Shown here piece after piece: positions 37,849 through 47,623 of a stretch of 64,000 nucleotides of DNA; position 1 is the first letter of the stretch; the number at the start of each line of letters is the position of its first letter. Location of the stretch: NCBI RefSeq assembly GCF_021654335.1, contig NZ_AP023423.1:1363001-1427000 (forward strand), in the 5' to 3' direction. This DNA is from Sideroxyarcus emersonii (GTDB lineage Bacteria; Pseudomonadota; Gammaproteobacteria; Burkholderiales; Gallionellaceae). The notes under the pieces are model-generated. The model saw nothing but the letters and a program-made list of their open reading frames with translations. It was not told the DNA's origin and ran no database searches. The translations under genes and the position numbers were made by a program.

Positions 37849-39462
37849 TCACGCCTTGGCCTGCAGCAGTTCCGCCACTCGCTCGGCGATCATCATGGTC
37901 GGCGCCGCGGTGTTCCCCGAAACGATGTACGGCATCGCCGAAGCATCGACGACGCGCAAACCGTCGATACCCCTGACGCGCAATTCCGGATCCAGCACCG
38001 CCGTCGGGTCATCTGCGCGCCCCATCTTGCAGGTGCCGACGGGGTGGAAGATCGTGGTGCCGATATCCCCAGCCGCCTTGACCAGCTGCTGCTCGGTTTG
38101 ATGCTCGTTGCCGGGTTTGTATTCTTCCGGCGCATACGGCTTGAAGGCCGGACTGGCCAGGATCCGCCGGGTCAGTCGCAGCGAATCGGCGGCGACCCGG
38201 CAGTCTTCCTCGGTGGACAGGTAATTCGGCTTGATCTCGGGTGCGGCATCCACCTCGGGCGAGGTGATATGCACGCTGCCGCGCGAGGTGGGGCGCAGGT
38301 TGCAGACGCTGGCCGTGAACGCGTTGAAACTGTGCAGCGGTTCGCCGAACCTTTCCAGCGACAGCGGCTGCACGTGATACTCCACGTTGGCCCGCGCCTG
38401 GTCCGGCGAGCTGAACGCGAACGCGCCCAGTTGCGACGGCGCCATCGCCATCGGGCCGGAACGCTTCAGCAGGTACTCCAGCCCGATCATGGCTTTCCCC
38501 CACCATGAGTTGGCGCGGGTGTTCAGCGTGGCGATGCCGTTGACGCGATAGATCATGCGCAGTTGCAGATGATCCTGCAGGTTCTCGCCGACGCCGGGCA
38601 GATCGCTGTGCACCTTGATGCCCAGCCGGTTCAGACGTTGCCCGGAGCCGATGCCCGAGCGTTCCAGGATCTGCACGCTGCCGATCGAGCCGGCGGTCAG
38701 CAACACTTCCCTGCGTGCCTCCGCCGAATGGACGCTGCCACCCTGTAGGTATTCGACACCGAGGCAGCGTCTGCTCGCCGGATCGATGCTCAACTGCCTG
38801 ACCTGGGCGTCGGTGCGCAGCGTCAGGTTGGGTCTTTGCGCGGCCTCCTTCAGGAAGGCGCGCGACGCATTCAGGCGCCAGCCCGCACGCTGATTCACAT
38901 CGAAATAGCCCACGCCGAAATTGTCGCCGCGATTGAAGTCGTCCGAAAACGGGATGCCCGCTTCCTGCGAAGCCTGCCTGAACACTTCCAGGATATCCCA
39001 CTTCAGGCGCTGCCTTTCGACGCGCCATTCGCCGCCCTGCCGGTGCCATTCGTTGTCGCCGCCGTGATAATCCTCGAACTTCTTGTAGCGCCTGAGCGCC
39101 TCCGGCCACGACCAGGCGGAATCGCCGGTCGCATCCACCCAGCGCGCGTAGTCGGCGTCCTGTCCGCGCATGTAGATCATGCCGTTGATCGACGAGGAAC
39201 CGCCCATCACCTTGCCGCGCGGATAGATCAGCGAGCGTCCGTTCAGGCCGGGCTCCTTTTCCGTCCGGAAACGCCAATCGGTCCGCGGGTTGTCGATGCA
39301 ATACAGATAGCCGACCGGGACATGGATCCAGAGATAGTCGTCCTGCCCGCCCGCTTCCAGCAGCAGGACCCTGACCGCCGGGTCCTCGGTCAGCCGTTTC
39401 GCCAGCAGACAGCCGGCGCTGCCCGCACCGATGATGATGTAATCAAATTGCCGTTGATCCAT
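37849..39462 (-). CDS. GMC-family FAD oxidoreductase (choline/alcohol dehydrogenase-like)
   Basis: A 537-residue flavoprotein. The FAD-binding motif is IIGAGSAGCLLAKRL, the GMC signature is GGSSSINGMIYMRGQ, and the catalytic His is in IFHPVGTCKMG with Asn in VSGNTAAP. It resembles choline dehydrogenase and long-chain alcohol dehydrogenases, but no betB or transporter is nearby, so the substrate is open. It lies 17 bases after the deacetylase-like gene on the same strand, forming a two-gene operon. Confidence 0.9.
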   Translation of the reverse strand: MDQRQFDYIIIGAGSAGCLLAKRLTEDPAVRVLLLEAGGQDDYLWIHVPVGYLYCIDNPRTDWRFRTEKEPGLNGRSLIYPRGKVMGGSSSINGMIYMRGQDADYARWVDATGDSAWSWPEALRRYKKFEDYHGGDNEWHRQGGEWRVERQRLKWDILEVFRQASQEAGIPFSDDFNRGDNFGVGYFDVNQRAGWRLNASRAFLKEAAQRPNLTLRTDAQVRQLSIDPASRRCLGVEYLQGGSVHSAEARREVLLTAGSIGSVQILERSGIGSGQRLNRLGIKVHSDLPGVGENLQDHLQLRMIYRVNGIATLNTRANSWWGKAMIGLEYLLKRSGPMAMAPSQLGAFAFSSPDQARANVEYHVQPLSLERFGEPLHSFNAFTASVCNLRPTSRGSVHITSPEVDAAPEIKPNYLSTEEDCRVAADSLRLTRRILASPAFKPYAPEEYKPGNEHQTEQQLVKAAGDIGTTIFHPVGTCKMGRADDPTAVLDPELRVRGIDGLRVVDASAMPYIVSGNTAAPTMMIAERVAELLQAKA

Positions 39463-39479
39463 GTCGATGATCTTTCCCG

Positions 39480-40403
39480 TTACAGTCCGCTCAGCACCTT
39501 GATGTGGGTCATGGCGCTACGCCCGAGCGCATGCAGTTCGTAGCCGCCTTCCAGCATCGAGACGATGCGCCCGCGGCAATGTTTCTCGGCCAACTTCTTC
39601 AATTGCTCGGTCACCCAGCCGTAATCCGCATCCACCAGTTTCAGCATGGCCATGTCGTCCTCCCGGTGCGCATCGAAACCGGCCGAGATCAGCAACAGCT
39701 CCGGCTGGAATCGTTCCAGCGCCGGCAGCCACAAGCCTGTTACCGCATCGCGAAATTCCCGGCTGCCCGAACCCGCGGCCAGCGGCACGTTGACGATGTG
39801 GTCGTTGCCGCTGTCCGCGCCGCAATACGGGTAGAACGGATGCTGGAAAGTCGAGCACAGCATCACGCGCGGGTCTTCGTGGAACGTGTGTTCGGTGCCG
39901 TTGCCGTGATGCACATCGAAATCCGCGATGGCCACCCGGCTCAGGCCATGCGCCGCCAGGGCATGCGCCGCCGCCACCGCGATGTTGTTGAAGATGCAGA
40001 ACCCCATCGCCCGGTCCCGCTCGGCATGATGCCCGGGCGGGCGGATGTTGCAGAAGGCGTTCTCCACCTTGCCCGCCATCACCAGATCGACGCCCATCAC
40101 GGCGGCTCCGGCAGCGCGCAGGGCCGCCGGATAAGTGAACGGGTTCATCGAGGTGTCGCCGTCGAGATCCACCCTGCCCTGTTGCGGCGCCATGGCGGCG
40201 ATGGCATCAAGGTAGCCGGCGTCGTGCACGCGCAGCAGCTGTTCGCGCGTCGCCTCCGGCGCCTCGTGATGCTGCAGATAACCGAACAGCCCCGAAGCAA
40301 TCAGCTGGTCTTCGATCGCATGGATGCGTGCCGGGCTTTCCGGATGGTGGGAACCCATGTCGTGCTTGAGGCAGAGCGAATGAGTAATGTATGCGGTCTG
40401 CAT
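39480..40403 (-). CDS. Histone-deacetylase-family enzyme (AcuC-like)
   Basis: The 307-residue zinc hydrolase has HDAC motifs PPGHHAERDRAMGFC, the zinc-binding DFDVHHGNGTEHTF and SAGFDAHRED. It should remove acetyl groups from lysines or polyamines. The start at 40403 (MQTAYITHS) gives the normal N-terminus; the frame is open far upstream but antisense to another gene. It is divergent from the Pat-type acetyltransferase gene with 66 bp between, suggesting an acetylation/deacetylation pair. Confidence 0.9.
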   Translation of the reverse strand: MQTAYITHSLCLKHDMGSHHPESPARIHAIEDQLIASGLFGYLQHHEAPEATREQLLRVHDAGYLDAIAAMAPQQGRVDLDGDTSMNPFTYPAALRAAGAAVMGVDLVMAGKVENAFCNIRPPGHHAERDRAMGFCIFNNIAVAAAHALAAHGLSRVAIADFDVHHGNGTEHTFHEDPRVMLCSTFQHPFYPYCGADSGNDHIVNVPLAAGSGSREFRDAVTGLWLPALERFQPELLLISAGFDAHREDDMAMLKLVDADYGWVTEQLKKLAEKHCRGRIVSMLEGGYELHALGRSAMTHIKVLSGL

Positions 40404-40469
40404 GTCATCTGATCTGTAATGCCACGGTGCTATCATACCCAACGAATCCATCACCCAAGGTGAAAAATC

Positions 40470-43154
40470 ATGGGCAAGCATTATCTCAACCCCCTGTTCG
40501 CGCCGAAATCCGTCGCCGTCTTCGGCGCCAGCGACCGGCCGGATTCGGTCGGCCAGATCGTGTTCCAGAACATGCTGCAGGGCGGTTTCAAGGGTGCGCT
40601 GTATCCGATCAACTCGAAACACCCCGAAGTGCAAGGACAACGCGCCTACGCCTCCATCGGCGAGATCGCGCAGCCGGTAGAACTGGTGGTGATCGCCACG
40701 CCGCCTGCCAGCGTCCCCCGCATCATCGAGGACTGCGGCCTGCACGGCGTGAAGGCGGCGGTCATCATCACCGCCGGCTTCGGCGAGATCGGCCCGGAGG
40801 GCGCAGCTTTGGAACGCCAGCTGCTGGAGACCGCACAGCGCTACAACATCCGCCTGATCGGTCCCAACTGCCTTGGCATCATGCGCCCCTCCATCGGCCT
40901 CAACGCCACGTTCAACAAGGGTAGCGCGAACATCGGCAACATCGCGCTCATCTCGCAATCCGGCGCTCTCTGCACGGCCATCCTGGACTGGGCGACCCTC
41001 AACGATGTCGGCTTCTCCAGCGTCGTATCGATGGGGTCCTCCACCGACGTGGATTTCGGCGAGATCCTCGATTACATGGTGTCCGACCCCAATACCCACA
41101 GCATCCTGATGTACATCGAAGGCATCCGCAATGCGCGCAGCTTCATGAGCGCCCTGCGCGCCGCCGCACGCATCAAGCCGGTGATCCTGGTCAAGGTCGG
41201 CCGCCATCCTGCCGGCTCCAAGGCCGCCATGTCGCACACCGCCTCGCTGGTCGGCTCCGACGACGTGTTCGACGCCGCCATCCGCCGTGTCGGCGTGGTG
41301 CGCGTGCAGACCGTCACGCAGCTGTTCACCGCCGCCCGCGCGCTGTCCTGCGGCTTCCGTCCGGTGGGCAACCGGCTCGCCATCGTCACCAACGGCGGCG
41401 GGCCAGCCGTGATGGCCGCGGACCGCGCCGCCGACCTCGGACTGTCCATGGCCACGCTGTCCGACAGCACCGTCGAATACCTCAACCAGCATCTGCCGTC
41501 GAACTGGCCGCACTGCAATCCCGTGGACATCATCGGCGACGCGCAGGCGGACCGCTATTACCACGCCGTGAAGGCCTGCCTGGACGACGAGAATGTCGAT
41601 GGCGTGCTGGTCATCCTCACCCCGCAGGCGATGACCAAGCCGCTGGAATCGGCGCAGGTGCTGATCGACCTGGCCAACACCGACACCCACAACAAGCCGC
41701 TGCTGACCTGCTGGATGGGCGAGACGCAGGTGCTGGAATCGCGCAAGGCATTCACCCTGGCGCACCGTCCCCACTTCCGCACGCCGGAACCGGCGGTCGA
41801 GGTGTTCTCGCACCTGTATGCTTACTACCATAACCAGAAGCTGCTGATGCAGATGCCCGGCCCGCTCTCCCACCACATCGAGCCGGATGTGGAAAGCGCG
41901 CGCCTGATCATCGAAGGCGCGATGCTGGAACACCGCAAGGTGCTGAACGAGATGGAATCGAAGGCGCTGCTCGCCGCCTTCAACATCCCGGTCGCCCGTA
42001 CCATGGTCGCGCACTCGCCCGGCGAGGCGCTGCTGATCGCGCAACAGCTCGGATTCCCCGTGGCGATGAAGATCAACTCGCCCGACATCACGCACAAGTC
42101 CGATTCCGGCGGCGTCGTGCTCAACCTGGAGAATGCGCACGAGGTGCGTGCCGCCTACCAGCACATCCTCGACAACGTGCAGCACAACCGGCCCAACGCC
42201 AAGATGGACGGCATCTCCATCGAGCCGATGGTGGTCAAGCCGAACGGCCGCGAACTGATGATCGGCGTTACCACCGATCCGATCTTCGGCCCGGTGATCA
42301 CCTTCGGTGCGGGCGGCACCACGGTCGAGATCATGGGCGACCGCGCGGTCGCCCTGCCGCCGCTGAACCGTTTCCTGGTCAAGGACCTGATCCAGAGCAC
42401 CCACATCTCCAGGATGCTGGGCGACTTCCGCAACATGCTGCCCGCCAATATCGATGCGCTGGAAGACGTGCTGCTGCGCGTGTCGGAGATGGTGTGCGAA
42501 CTGCCGCTGCTGCGCGAGATGGACATCAATCCGCTGATCCTCGACGAGAAAGGCGCACTGGCGGCGGATGCGCGCGTGGTCGTGGAATACCGCCAGCCCA
42601 GCGCCGACCGCTATGCGCACATGGCGATCTATCCCTACCCCACCCACCTGGTCAGCCAATGGCAACTGGCCGACGGCACCGACATCACCATCCGCCCCAT
42701 CCGTCCGGAGGACGCCGCGCTGGTCAAGCGCTTCGTGCACGACCTGTCCGAGGAATCGAAATATTTCCGTTTCATGAACAGCGTGCAGGAGTTGACCGAG
42801 GACATGCTGGCGCGGCTGACCCAGCTCGATTACAGCCGCGAGATGGCGCTGATCGCCGTCGTCGACGAGGCCGGCGTCGAAGTGGAGATCGGCGTCGCCC
42901 GCTACGCGATCAACCCGGACGGCAACACCTGCGAATTCGCGCTGGTGATCGCGGATAACATGGCCGGCAAGGGACTGGGGCAGAAGCTGATGGTCTCGCT
43001 GATGGAGGCCGCGCGCTCCAAGGGCTTGTCCACCATCGAGGGCGAAGTGCTGAACAACAACCACCGCATGCTGAAACTGATGACCCGCCTCGGCTTCGCC
43101 ATCAAGAGCAGCGAAGACGACCCGGCCGTGATGAAAGTCACAAAACCATTATGA
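40470..43154 (+). CDS. pat: Pat-type protein lysine acetyltransferase (acyl-CoA synthetase-like plus GNAT)
   Basis: The 894-residue protein has an N-terminal NDP-forming acyl-CoA synthetase-like part (CoA binding domain about 5-130 with FGASDRPDSVG, ligase domain to about 460, ATP-grasp about 480-710). A C-terminal GNAT domain (about 725-894) carries the acetyl-CoA loop MAGKGLGQKLM. Enterobacterial Pat/PatZ acetylates and inactivates acetyl-CoA synthetase and other enzymes. AAGGTG precedes the ATG. The length matches PatZ (886 aa). Confidence 0.92.
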   Translation: MGKHYLNPLFAPKSVAVFGASDRPDSVGQIVFQNMLQGGFKGALYPINSKHPEVQGQRAYASIGEIAQPVELVVIATPPASVPRIIEDCGLHGVKAAVIITAGFGEIGPEGAALERQLLETAQRYNIRLIGPNCLGIMRPSIGLNATFNKGSANIGNIALISQSGALCTAILDWATLNDVGFSSVVSMGSSTDVDFGEILDYMVSDPNTHSILMYIEGIRNARSFMSALRAAARIKPVILVKVGRHPAGSKAAMSHTASLVGSDDVFDAAIRRVGVVRVQTVTQLFTAARALSCGFRPVGNRLAIVTNGGGPAVMAADRAADLGLSMATLSDSTVEYLNQHLPSNWPHCNPVDIIGDAQADRYYHAVKACLDDENVDGVLVILTPQAMTKPLESAQVLIDLANTDTHNKPLLTCWMGETQVLESRKAFTLAHRPHFRTPEPAVEVFSHLYAYYHNQKLLMQMPGPLSHHIEPDVESARLIIEGAMLEHRKVLNEMESKALLAAFNIPVARTMVAHSPGEALLIAQQLGFPVAMKINSPDITHKSDSGGVVLNLENAHEVRAAYQHILDNVQHNRPNAKMDGISIEPMVVKPNGRELMIGVTTDPIFGPVITFGAGGTTVEIMGDRAVALPPLNRFLVKDLIQSTHISRMLGDFRNMLPANIDALEDVLLRVSEMVCELPLLREMDINPLILDEKGALAADARVVVEYRQPSADRYAHMAIYPYPTHLVSQWQLADGTDITIRPIRPEDAALVKRFVHDLSEESKYFRFMNSVQELTEDMLARLTQLDYSREMALIAVVDEAGVEVEIGVARYAINPDGNTCEFALVIADNMAGKGLGQKLMVSLMEAARSKGLSTIEGEVLNNNHRMLKLMTRLGFAIKSSEDDPAVMKVTKPL

Positions 43155-43257
43155 GTATAGGCCGGGAAAGCGTGGCGAAAGCGCGACAGGTTTGGCGTTT
43201 GCGCCTAGAATTGAGCCTTGCCTGATTCGGAACGCCAGCCCAAATCGCATCGCCTCC

Positions 43258-44400
43258 ATGAGCATCGATCCTCACGCCGAAATCAAGATCCTGCGCAAAC
43301 AGCTCCAGTCGCTGATGGACGAGGCACGCCTGAACGAGAAGAAATGGCGCCGCCTCGACCAGTTCGAGAAGCAGCTGATCGGCACCCGCACCCTGCCCGA
43401 ACTCATCCAGGTGATCCTCGACGATTACAAGACCGCCTGCGAGACCGATGCGATCACCCTGGTGCTGTGCGATCCGGAACACGAGATCAGGCGCATCCTG
43501 GAGAGGTCACAAGCGGGCGGCGCCGAGATGCCCGGCCTGGTGTTGCTGGAAAAGCTCGATGCGGACGATGCGCGGCGCTATCCCTACCTGGGGCCCTTCG
43601 ATGCCGAGTTGCCGCGCGCCATCTTCGACCCGTGGCCGGCCGATTGCCGCTCGATGATCCTGCTGCCGCTGATGCGGCAGGGCGAACCGATCGGCAGCCT
43701 GAACATGGCGAGCAGCAGGGCCGAACGTTTCACCGCCGACAGCAGCACCGATTTCATCGAGCGGCTGGCCAACATCTTCTCGATCTGCCTGGAGAATTCG
43801 CTCAACCACGAACGGCTCAAGCTGGTCGGCCTGACCGACCCGCTGACCGGCATCTTCAACCGGCGCTACCTGGAGACGCGCTGCCAGGAAGAGGCGGAGA
43901 ACGTGCGCCGCCATCACACTCCGCTCTCCTGCATGTTCCTGGATATCGACCGCTTCAAGCGCATCAACGACAGCCATGGCCACGGCACCGGCGACCGGGT
44001 GCTGTGTCATGTGACCGGGCTGATCAAGGCCCAGCTGCGCAGCAACGATGTGCTGTCCCGCTATGGCGGCGAGGAATTCGTCGTGCTGTTGCCGCACACC
44101 GGATTGCGCCATGCCTGCGAGATCGCCGAACGCATCCGCCGCACGGTGGACGCGCAGCCCTGCCGGATCGACGCCGACAACGAACTGAAGGTGACCATCT
44201 CGATCGGTGTCGCCCAGGTCACCGACCAGCAGGAAGGCGACGACCGGACGCTGGCGCAGCGGCTGCTGGCCGCGGCCGACGAGGCCCTGTACCTGGCCAA
44301 GGAGAGCGGGCGCAACAAGGTGGTCAGTGACGACAACCGCCCCGTCTCGGTCACCGCGAAACGCAGCCTGATCAAGCTGCTCGGCTTCAATTCGGCCTGA
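43258..44400 (+). CDS. GAF-like (DUF484) GGDEF diguanylate cyclase
   Basis: A 380-residue soluble protein. A short coiled-coil (about 5-45) is followed by a GAF-like/DUF484 domain (about 50-205) and a GGDEF domain (about 210-370). The active site is YGGEEF, with an I-site RxxD (RSND) five residues before it. It should make c-di-GMP. The start MSIDPHAEIK at 43258 was chosen over an upstream ATG 43192 because the coiled-coil starts at once. It follows the pat gene by 103 bases. Confidence 0.88.
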   Translation: MSIDPHAEIKILRKQLQSLMDEARLNEKKWRRLDQFEKQLIGTRTLPELIQVILDDYKTACETDAITLVLCDPEHEIRRILERSQAGGAEMPGLVLLEKLDADDARRYPYLGPFDAELPRAIFDPWPADCRSMILLPLMRQGEPIGSLNMASSRAERFTADSSTDFIERLANIFSICLENSLNHERLKLVGLTDPLTGIFNRRYLETRCQEEAENVRRHHTPLSCMFLDIDRFKRINDSHGHGTGDRVLCHVTGLIKAQLRSNDVLSRYGGEEFVVLLPHTGLRHACEIAERIRRTVDAQPCRIDADNELKVTISIGVAQVTDQQEGDDRTLAQRLLAAADEALYLAKESGRNKVVSDDNRPVSVTAKRSLIKLLGFNSA

Positions 44401-44536
44401 CCGCCTTGCCGTTTTACCCGCGCGTCGGCAATGCGCATTGACCATATTCGACGATATGGGTATCGTGCGCTGCGCCGGTTCGGCAGCCTGTCAGGCCGCG
44501 AGGAAAAACCGCTCAATGGACATATCGGGATAAGTG

Positions 44537-44908
44537 ATGCAACTCAACGAAATCCAGGATGACCGGAATCAAATCTCGTTGCGCCGTTGGCGCGTGATGG
44601 AGGTCACCACGCAGGATGGCACCTGCACCCGCCATGCCTGGGGGCACGACGCAACGAACAACCAGGGGCGCGCCTCCAGCGCGATCATCGAATTCAGCCT
44701 CGATACCATGACGGCCAAGACGCGCAGCGGCACGCTCTACAAACTGGTGGGCCTGCCCGGCAATTCGCGCATCGGCCAGTCCGCCTGGGTCAAATGGTGC
44801 CGCGACAACGGCGTGGTCGCGGAACTCGACGTCACCGGCGAATACCTGGACATCAACAAGGTATCGACGCTCGGCTTCAAGAAGATCACCAGGTCGCTCA
44901 ACCAGTAA
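44537..44908 (+). CDS. Hypothetical protein
   Basis: A soluble 123-residue protein I do not recognise. It appears beta-rich with the phrase IIEFSLDTMTAKTRSGTLYKL and a Trp-rich KW segment. A CGGGA ribosome-binding site lies upstream; GTG 44534 is an alternative start. It is convergent with tex. Codon use is like its neighbours. Confidence 0.6.
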   Translation: MQLNEIQDDRNQISLRRWRVMEVTTQDGTCTRHAWGHDATNNQGRASSAIIEFSLDTMTAKTRSGTLYKLVGLPGNSRIGQSAWVKWCRDNGVVAELDVTGEYLDINKVSTLGFKKITRSLNQ

Positions 44909-44926
44909 GACCGCCAGCCCGTCCGG

Positions 44927-47437
44927 CTACTTTTTCAGTTTCATGAACGCCGCGGCCATCGCACTCACCGGCTCGTTCGCCGGAGCGCGGTTCGGCTTGC
45001 CACCCGCAGGCCTGCCCTGCCCGCGTTCGTCGCGCTGCGGACGCTGACCTTCGGGCTTGCCGCCCGCCTGCCCCGGCGTGTCGGTCAGGCGCATGGTGAG
45101 CGCAATGCGCTTGCGCTTCACGTCCACCTCCAGCACCTTCACCTTCACCACCTGTCCCGCCTTCACCACGGTGTGCGGGTCTTTCACGAACTTGTCGGCC
45201 AGCGCCGAGATATGCACCAGCCCGTCCTGGTGCACGCCGATGTCCACGAACGCCCCGAACGCCGCCACGTTGGTCACCACCCCTTCGAGGATCATGCCGG
45301 GCTCCAAGTCCTTCAGGTCTTCCACACCTTCCTTGAATGTCGCCGTGGTGAACTCGGGGCGCGGGTCGCGACCCGGCTTGTCCAGCTCCTTCAGGATGTC
45401 GGTGATGGTCGGCACGCCGAACTGTTCGTTCGCATACTTCGACGGATTGAGCGATTTCAGCAGGCTGCTGTTGCCGATCACGCCCTTGATGTCCTGCTTG
45501 ATGTCCTCAAGGATGCGCTGCACCAGCGGATACGATTCGGGGTGCACCGCCGAGGCATCGAGCGGATCGTTGCCGCCCATGATGCGCAGGAAGCCAGCCG
45601 CCTGCTCGAAGGTCTTGTCGCCCAGGCGCGGCACTTCTCGCAGTTCGGCGCGGCTGTTGAATTTGCCCTTGAGGTCGCGATGGTTCACGATGGCCTGCGC
45701 CACGCTGCTGGTCAGGCCCGAGACGCGCGCCAGCAAAGGCACCGAGGCCGTGTTCACGTCCACGCCCACCGCGTTCACGCAGTCTTCCACTACCGCATCG
45801 AGCGAGCGTGCCAGCTGCACCTGGCTCACGTCGTGCTGGTATTGGCCCACGCCGATGGATTTGGGATCGATCTTCACCAGCTCGGCCAGCGGGTCCTGCA
45901 GGCGGCGCGCGATGGACACCGCACCGCGCAAACTTACATCCAGCTCCGGCAATTCGCGCGAAGCGAACTCGGACGCGGAATACACCGACGCGCCCGCTTC
46001 GGAAACGACGATGCTGGTCAATTTCAAACCACCGTCATTCCGGCGAAGGCCGGAATCCAGTTGATCAACAGATCCTCCCGCAAGGGTGACGACATCATTG
46101 GTGTTGTCTGCTGCGCCGCCCGTCTTATTGGCTGGATTCCGGCCTTCGCCGGAATGACGACCTGACGGAGCATCGGCGCTCCCGCAAAACTTGATCAAGT
46201 CATGCGCCAACCTGTCTGTCTCGCGCGATGCCGTTCCATTGCCGATGGCGATGAGCTCCACCTTGTGCTTCTTCACCAATGCCGCCAGTATCGCCAGCGA
46301 GACGTTCCACTCGTTGCGTGGCTGGTGCGGATAGATGGTATCGGTCGCCACCACCTTGCCGGTCTCGTCCACCACCGCCACCTTCACGCCGGTGCGCAGG
46401 CCGGGGTCCAGCCCCATGGTCACGCGCGGCCCGGCCGGTGCCGCCAGCAGCAGCGCCTTCAGGTTGCGGGCGAACACGTTGATGGCCTCGGTCTCGGCCT
46501 TGCCGCGCAGCGCGCCCATCAATTCGGTTTCCAGATGCATGAACATCTTCACGCGCCAGGTCCAGCGCACGGTGTCCATCAGCCAGCGGTCGGCGGGCCG
46601 GTTCATGTCCTTGATGTTGAAACGTGCGGCGATGCGCATCTCGCACGGGTTGTGCGGCGAGGCCCAGGTGGGTTTTTCTGCTTCGCTATCCAGGCGCAGT
46701 TCGACATTCAGCATCTCTTCGCGGCGGCCGCGGAACACCGCCAGCGCGCGGTGCGAAGGAATGGTGTTGATGGATTCGGAATAATCGAAATAGTCGGCAT
46801 ACTTCTCCGCCGCGTCGTTCTTGCCCTCGATGACTTTCGATTGCACCACGCCGTGCTCTTGCACATATTCGCGCAGCGATTGCAGCAAACCCGCATCCTC
46901 GGCGAAGCGCTCCATCAGGATCTGCCGTGTACCATCCAGCGCCGCCTTGGTATCCGCCACGCCGGGGTTGGCATCGCCCGCCTCGCTGGTGAATGGTTCA
47001 CGCAGATACTTGGCCGCCTCCTCTTCCGGATTCAGCGTCGGATTCGCCAGCAAGTCGTTCGCCAACGGCTCAAGCCCCGCCTCCAGCGCGATCTGCGCCT
47101 TGGTGCGGCGCTTGGGCTTGTAGGGCAGATACAAATCTTCCAGATGCGTCTTGTCAGTAGCGAGCGACACCGCTTTCAGCAACTCCGGCGTCATCTTGCC
47201 CTGCTCGGTGATCGAGGCAATGATGGCCGCGCGGCGCTCTTCCAGCTCGCGCAGATAACGCAGCCGCTCTTCCAGCAAACGCAGCTGCGTATCGTCCAGC
47301 CCGCCGGTCGCCTCTTTGCGATAGCGCGAGATAAAAGGCACGGTTGCCCCCTCGTCCAGCAGGGCAATGGCAGCAGCGATTTGAGCAGGTTTGGCCGCGA
47401 TCTCGGCGGCTAGGCGTTGTTCGATGGATGGAAGCAT
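44927..47437 (-). CDS. tex: Transcription accessory protein Tex
   Basis: An 836-residue RNA-binding protein. The Tex N-terminal domain, YqgF-like nuclease fold ([17 protein letters not shown]), helix-hairpin-helix region ([14 protein letters not shown]) and S1 domain ([27 protein letters not shown]) are in order. It influences transcription and RNA fate. Residues about 426-468 derive from an inverted-repeat element inserted in frame (see the 46034-46160 feature), between the conserved [13 protein letters not shown] and [14 protein letters not shown] blocks. Both flanking blocks remain intact, so the protein is probably functional with an extra loop. Confidence 0.93.
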   Translation of the reverse strand: MLPSIEQRLAAEIAAKPAQIAAAIALLDEGATVPFISRYRKEATGGLDDTQLRLLEERLRYLRELEERRAAIIASITEQGKMTPELLKAVSLATDKTHLEDLYLPYKPKRRTKAQIALEAGLEPLANDLLANPTLNPEEEAAKYLREPFTSEAGDANPGVADTKAALDGTRQILMERFAEDAGLLQSLREYVQEHGVVQSKVIEGKNDAAEKYADYFDYSESINTIPSHRALAVFRGRREEMLNVELRLDSEAEKPTWASPHNPCEMRIAARFNIKDMNRPADRWLMDTVRWTWRVKMFMHLETELMGALRGKAETEAINVFARNLKALLLAAPAGPRVTMGLDPGLRTGVKVAVVDETGKVVATDTIYPHQPRNEWNVSLAILAALVKKHKVELIAIGNGTASRETDRLAHDLIKFCGSADAPSGRHSGEGRNPANKTGGAADNTNDVVTLAGGSVDQLDSGLRRNDGGLKLTSIVVSEAGASVYSASEFASRELPELDVSLRGAVSIARRLQDPLAELVKIDPKSIGVGQYQHDVSQVQLARSLDAVVEDCVNAVGVDVNTASVPLLARVSGLTSSVAQAIVNHRDLKGKFNSRAELREVPRLGDKTFEQAAGFLRIMGGNDPLDASAVHPESYPLVQRILEDIKQDIKGVIGNSSLLKSLNPSKYANEQFGVPTITDILKELDKPGRDPRPEFTTATFKEGVEDLKDLEPGMILEGVVTNVAAFGAFVDIGVHQDGLVHISALADKFVKDPHTVVKAGQVVKVKVLEVDVKRKRIALTMRLTDTPGQAGGKPEGQRPQRDERGQGRPAGGKPNRAPANEPVSAMAAAFMKLKK
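46034..46160. repeat. Inverted-repeat element (copy 2), in frame inside tex
   Basis: The arms at 46034-46060 and 46132-46160 are reverse complements (core TTCCGGC(G/C)...CCGGAAT) and match the intergenic element at 37731-37803, with about 71 bp between the arms. The tex frame reads through both arms, giving peptides HSGEGRNP and LDSGLRRND. Confidence 0.85.
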
Positions 47438-47460
47438 GGATTGATCTACTGAGTTAATAA

Positions 47461-47486
47461 ATAGACCTCTGCGGAGAGAGGTCTAT
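47461..47486 (-). terminator. Hairpin between the ATPase and tex genes
   Basis: A perfect 10-bp stem ATAGACCTCT/AGAGGTCTAT with a six-base loop, followed on the minus strand by TTATT. It could terminate the ATPase transcript or act in the tex leader. The T-run is weak. Confidence 0.5.
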
Positions 47487-47623
47487 GGGTGATTTTTACG
47501 GGGTGCGGATTATGCCTATTTGGATTGATTACTGAAACAATTTCAATGAAAAAATACTACCGCCATACTTGCACGTTTAATTCCATTCGAACATGACAGC
47601 GTTAATCAATCTGTCGTTAGGTA

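Noticed and set aside
40404..43064. Very long open frame on the minus strand, continuous with the deacetylase gene (1194 codons in all)
   Set aside because: It is antisense to the well-supported pat gene and its translation is a His/Gly/Asp-rich shadow with no family features; the deacetylase starts at 40403.
44401..44533. Possible riboswitch or small RNA between the GGDEF gene and the hypothetical gene
   Set aside because: Only a short GCCTG...CAGGC hairpin is present, with no recognised aptamer motif or terminator.
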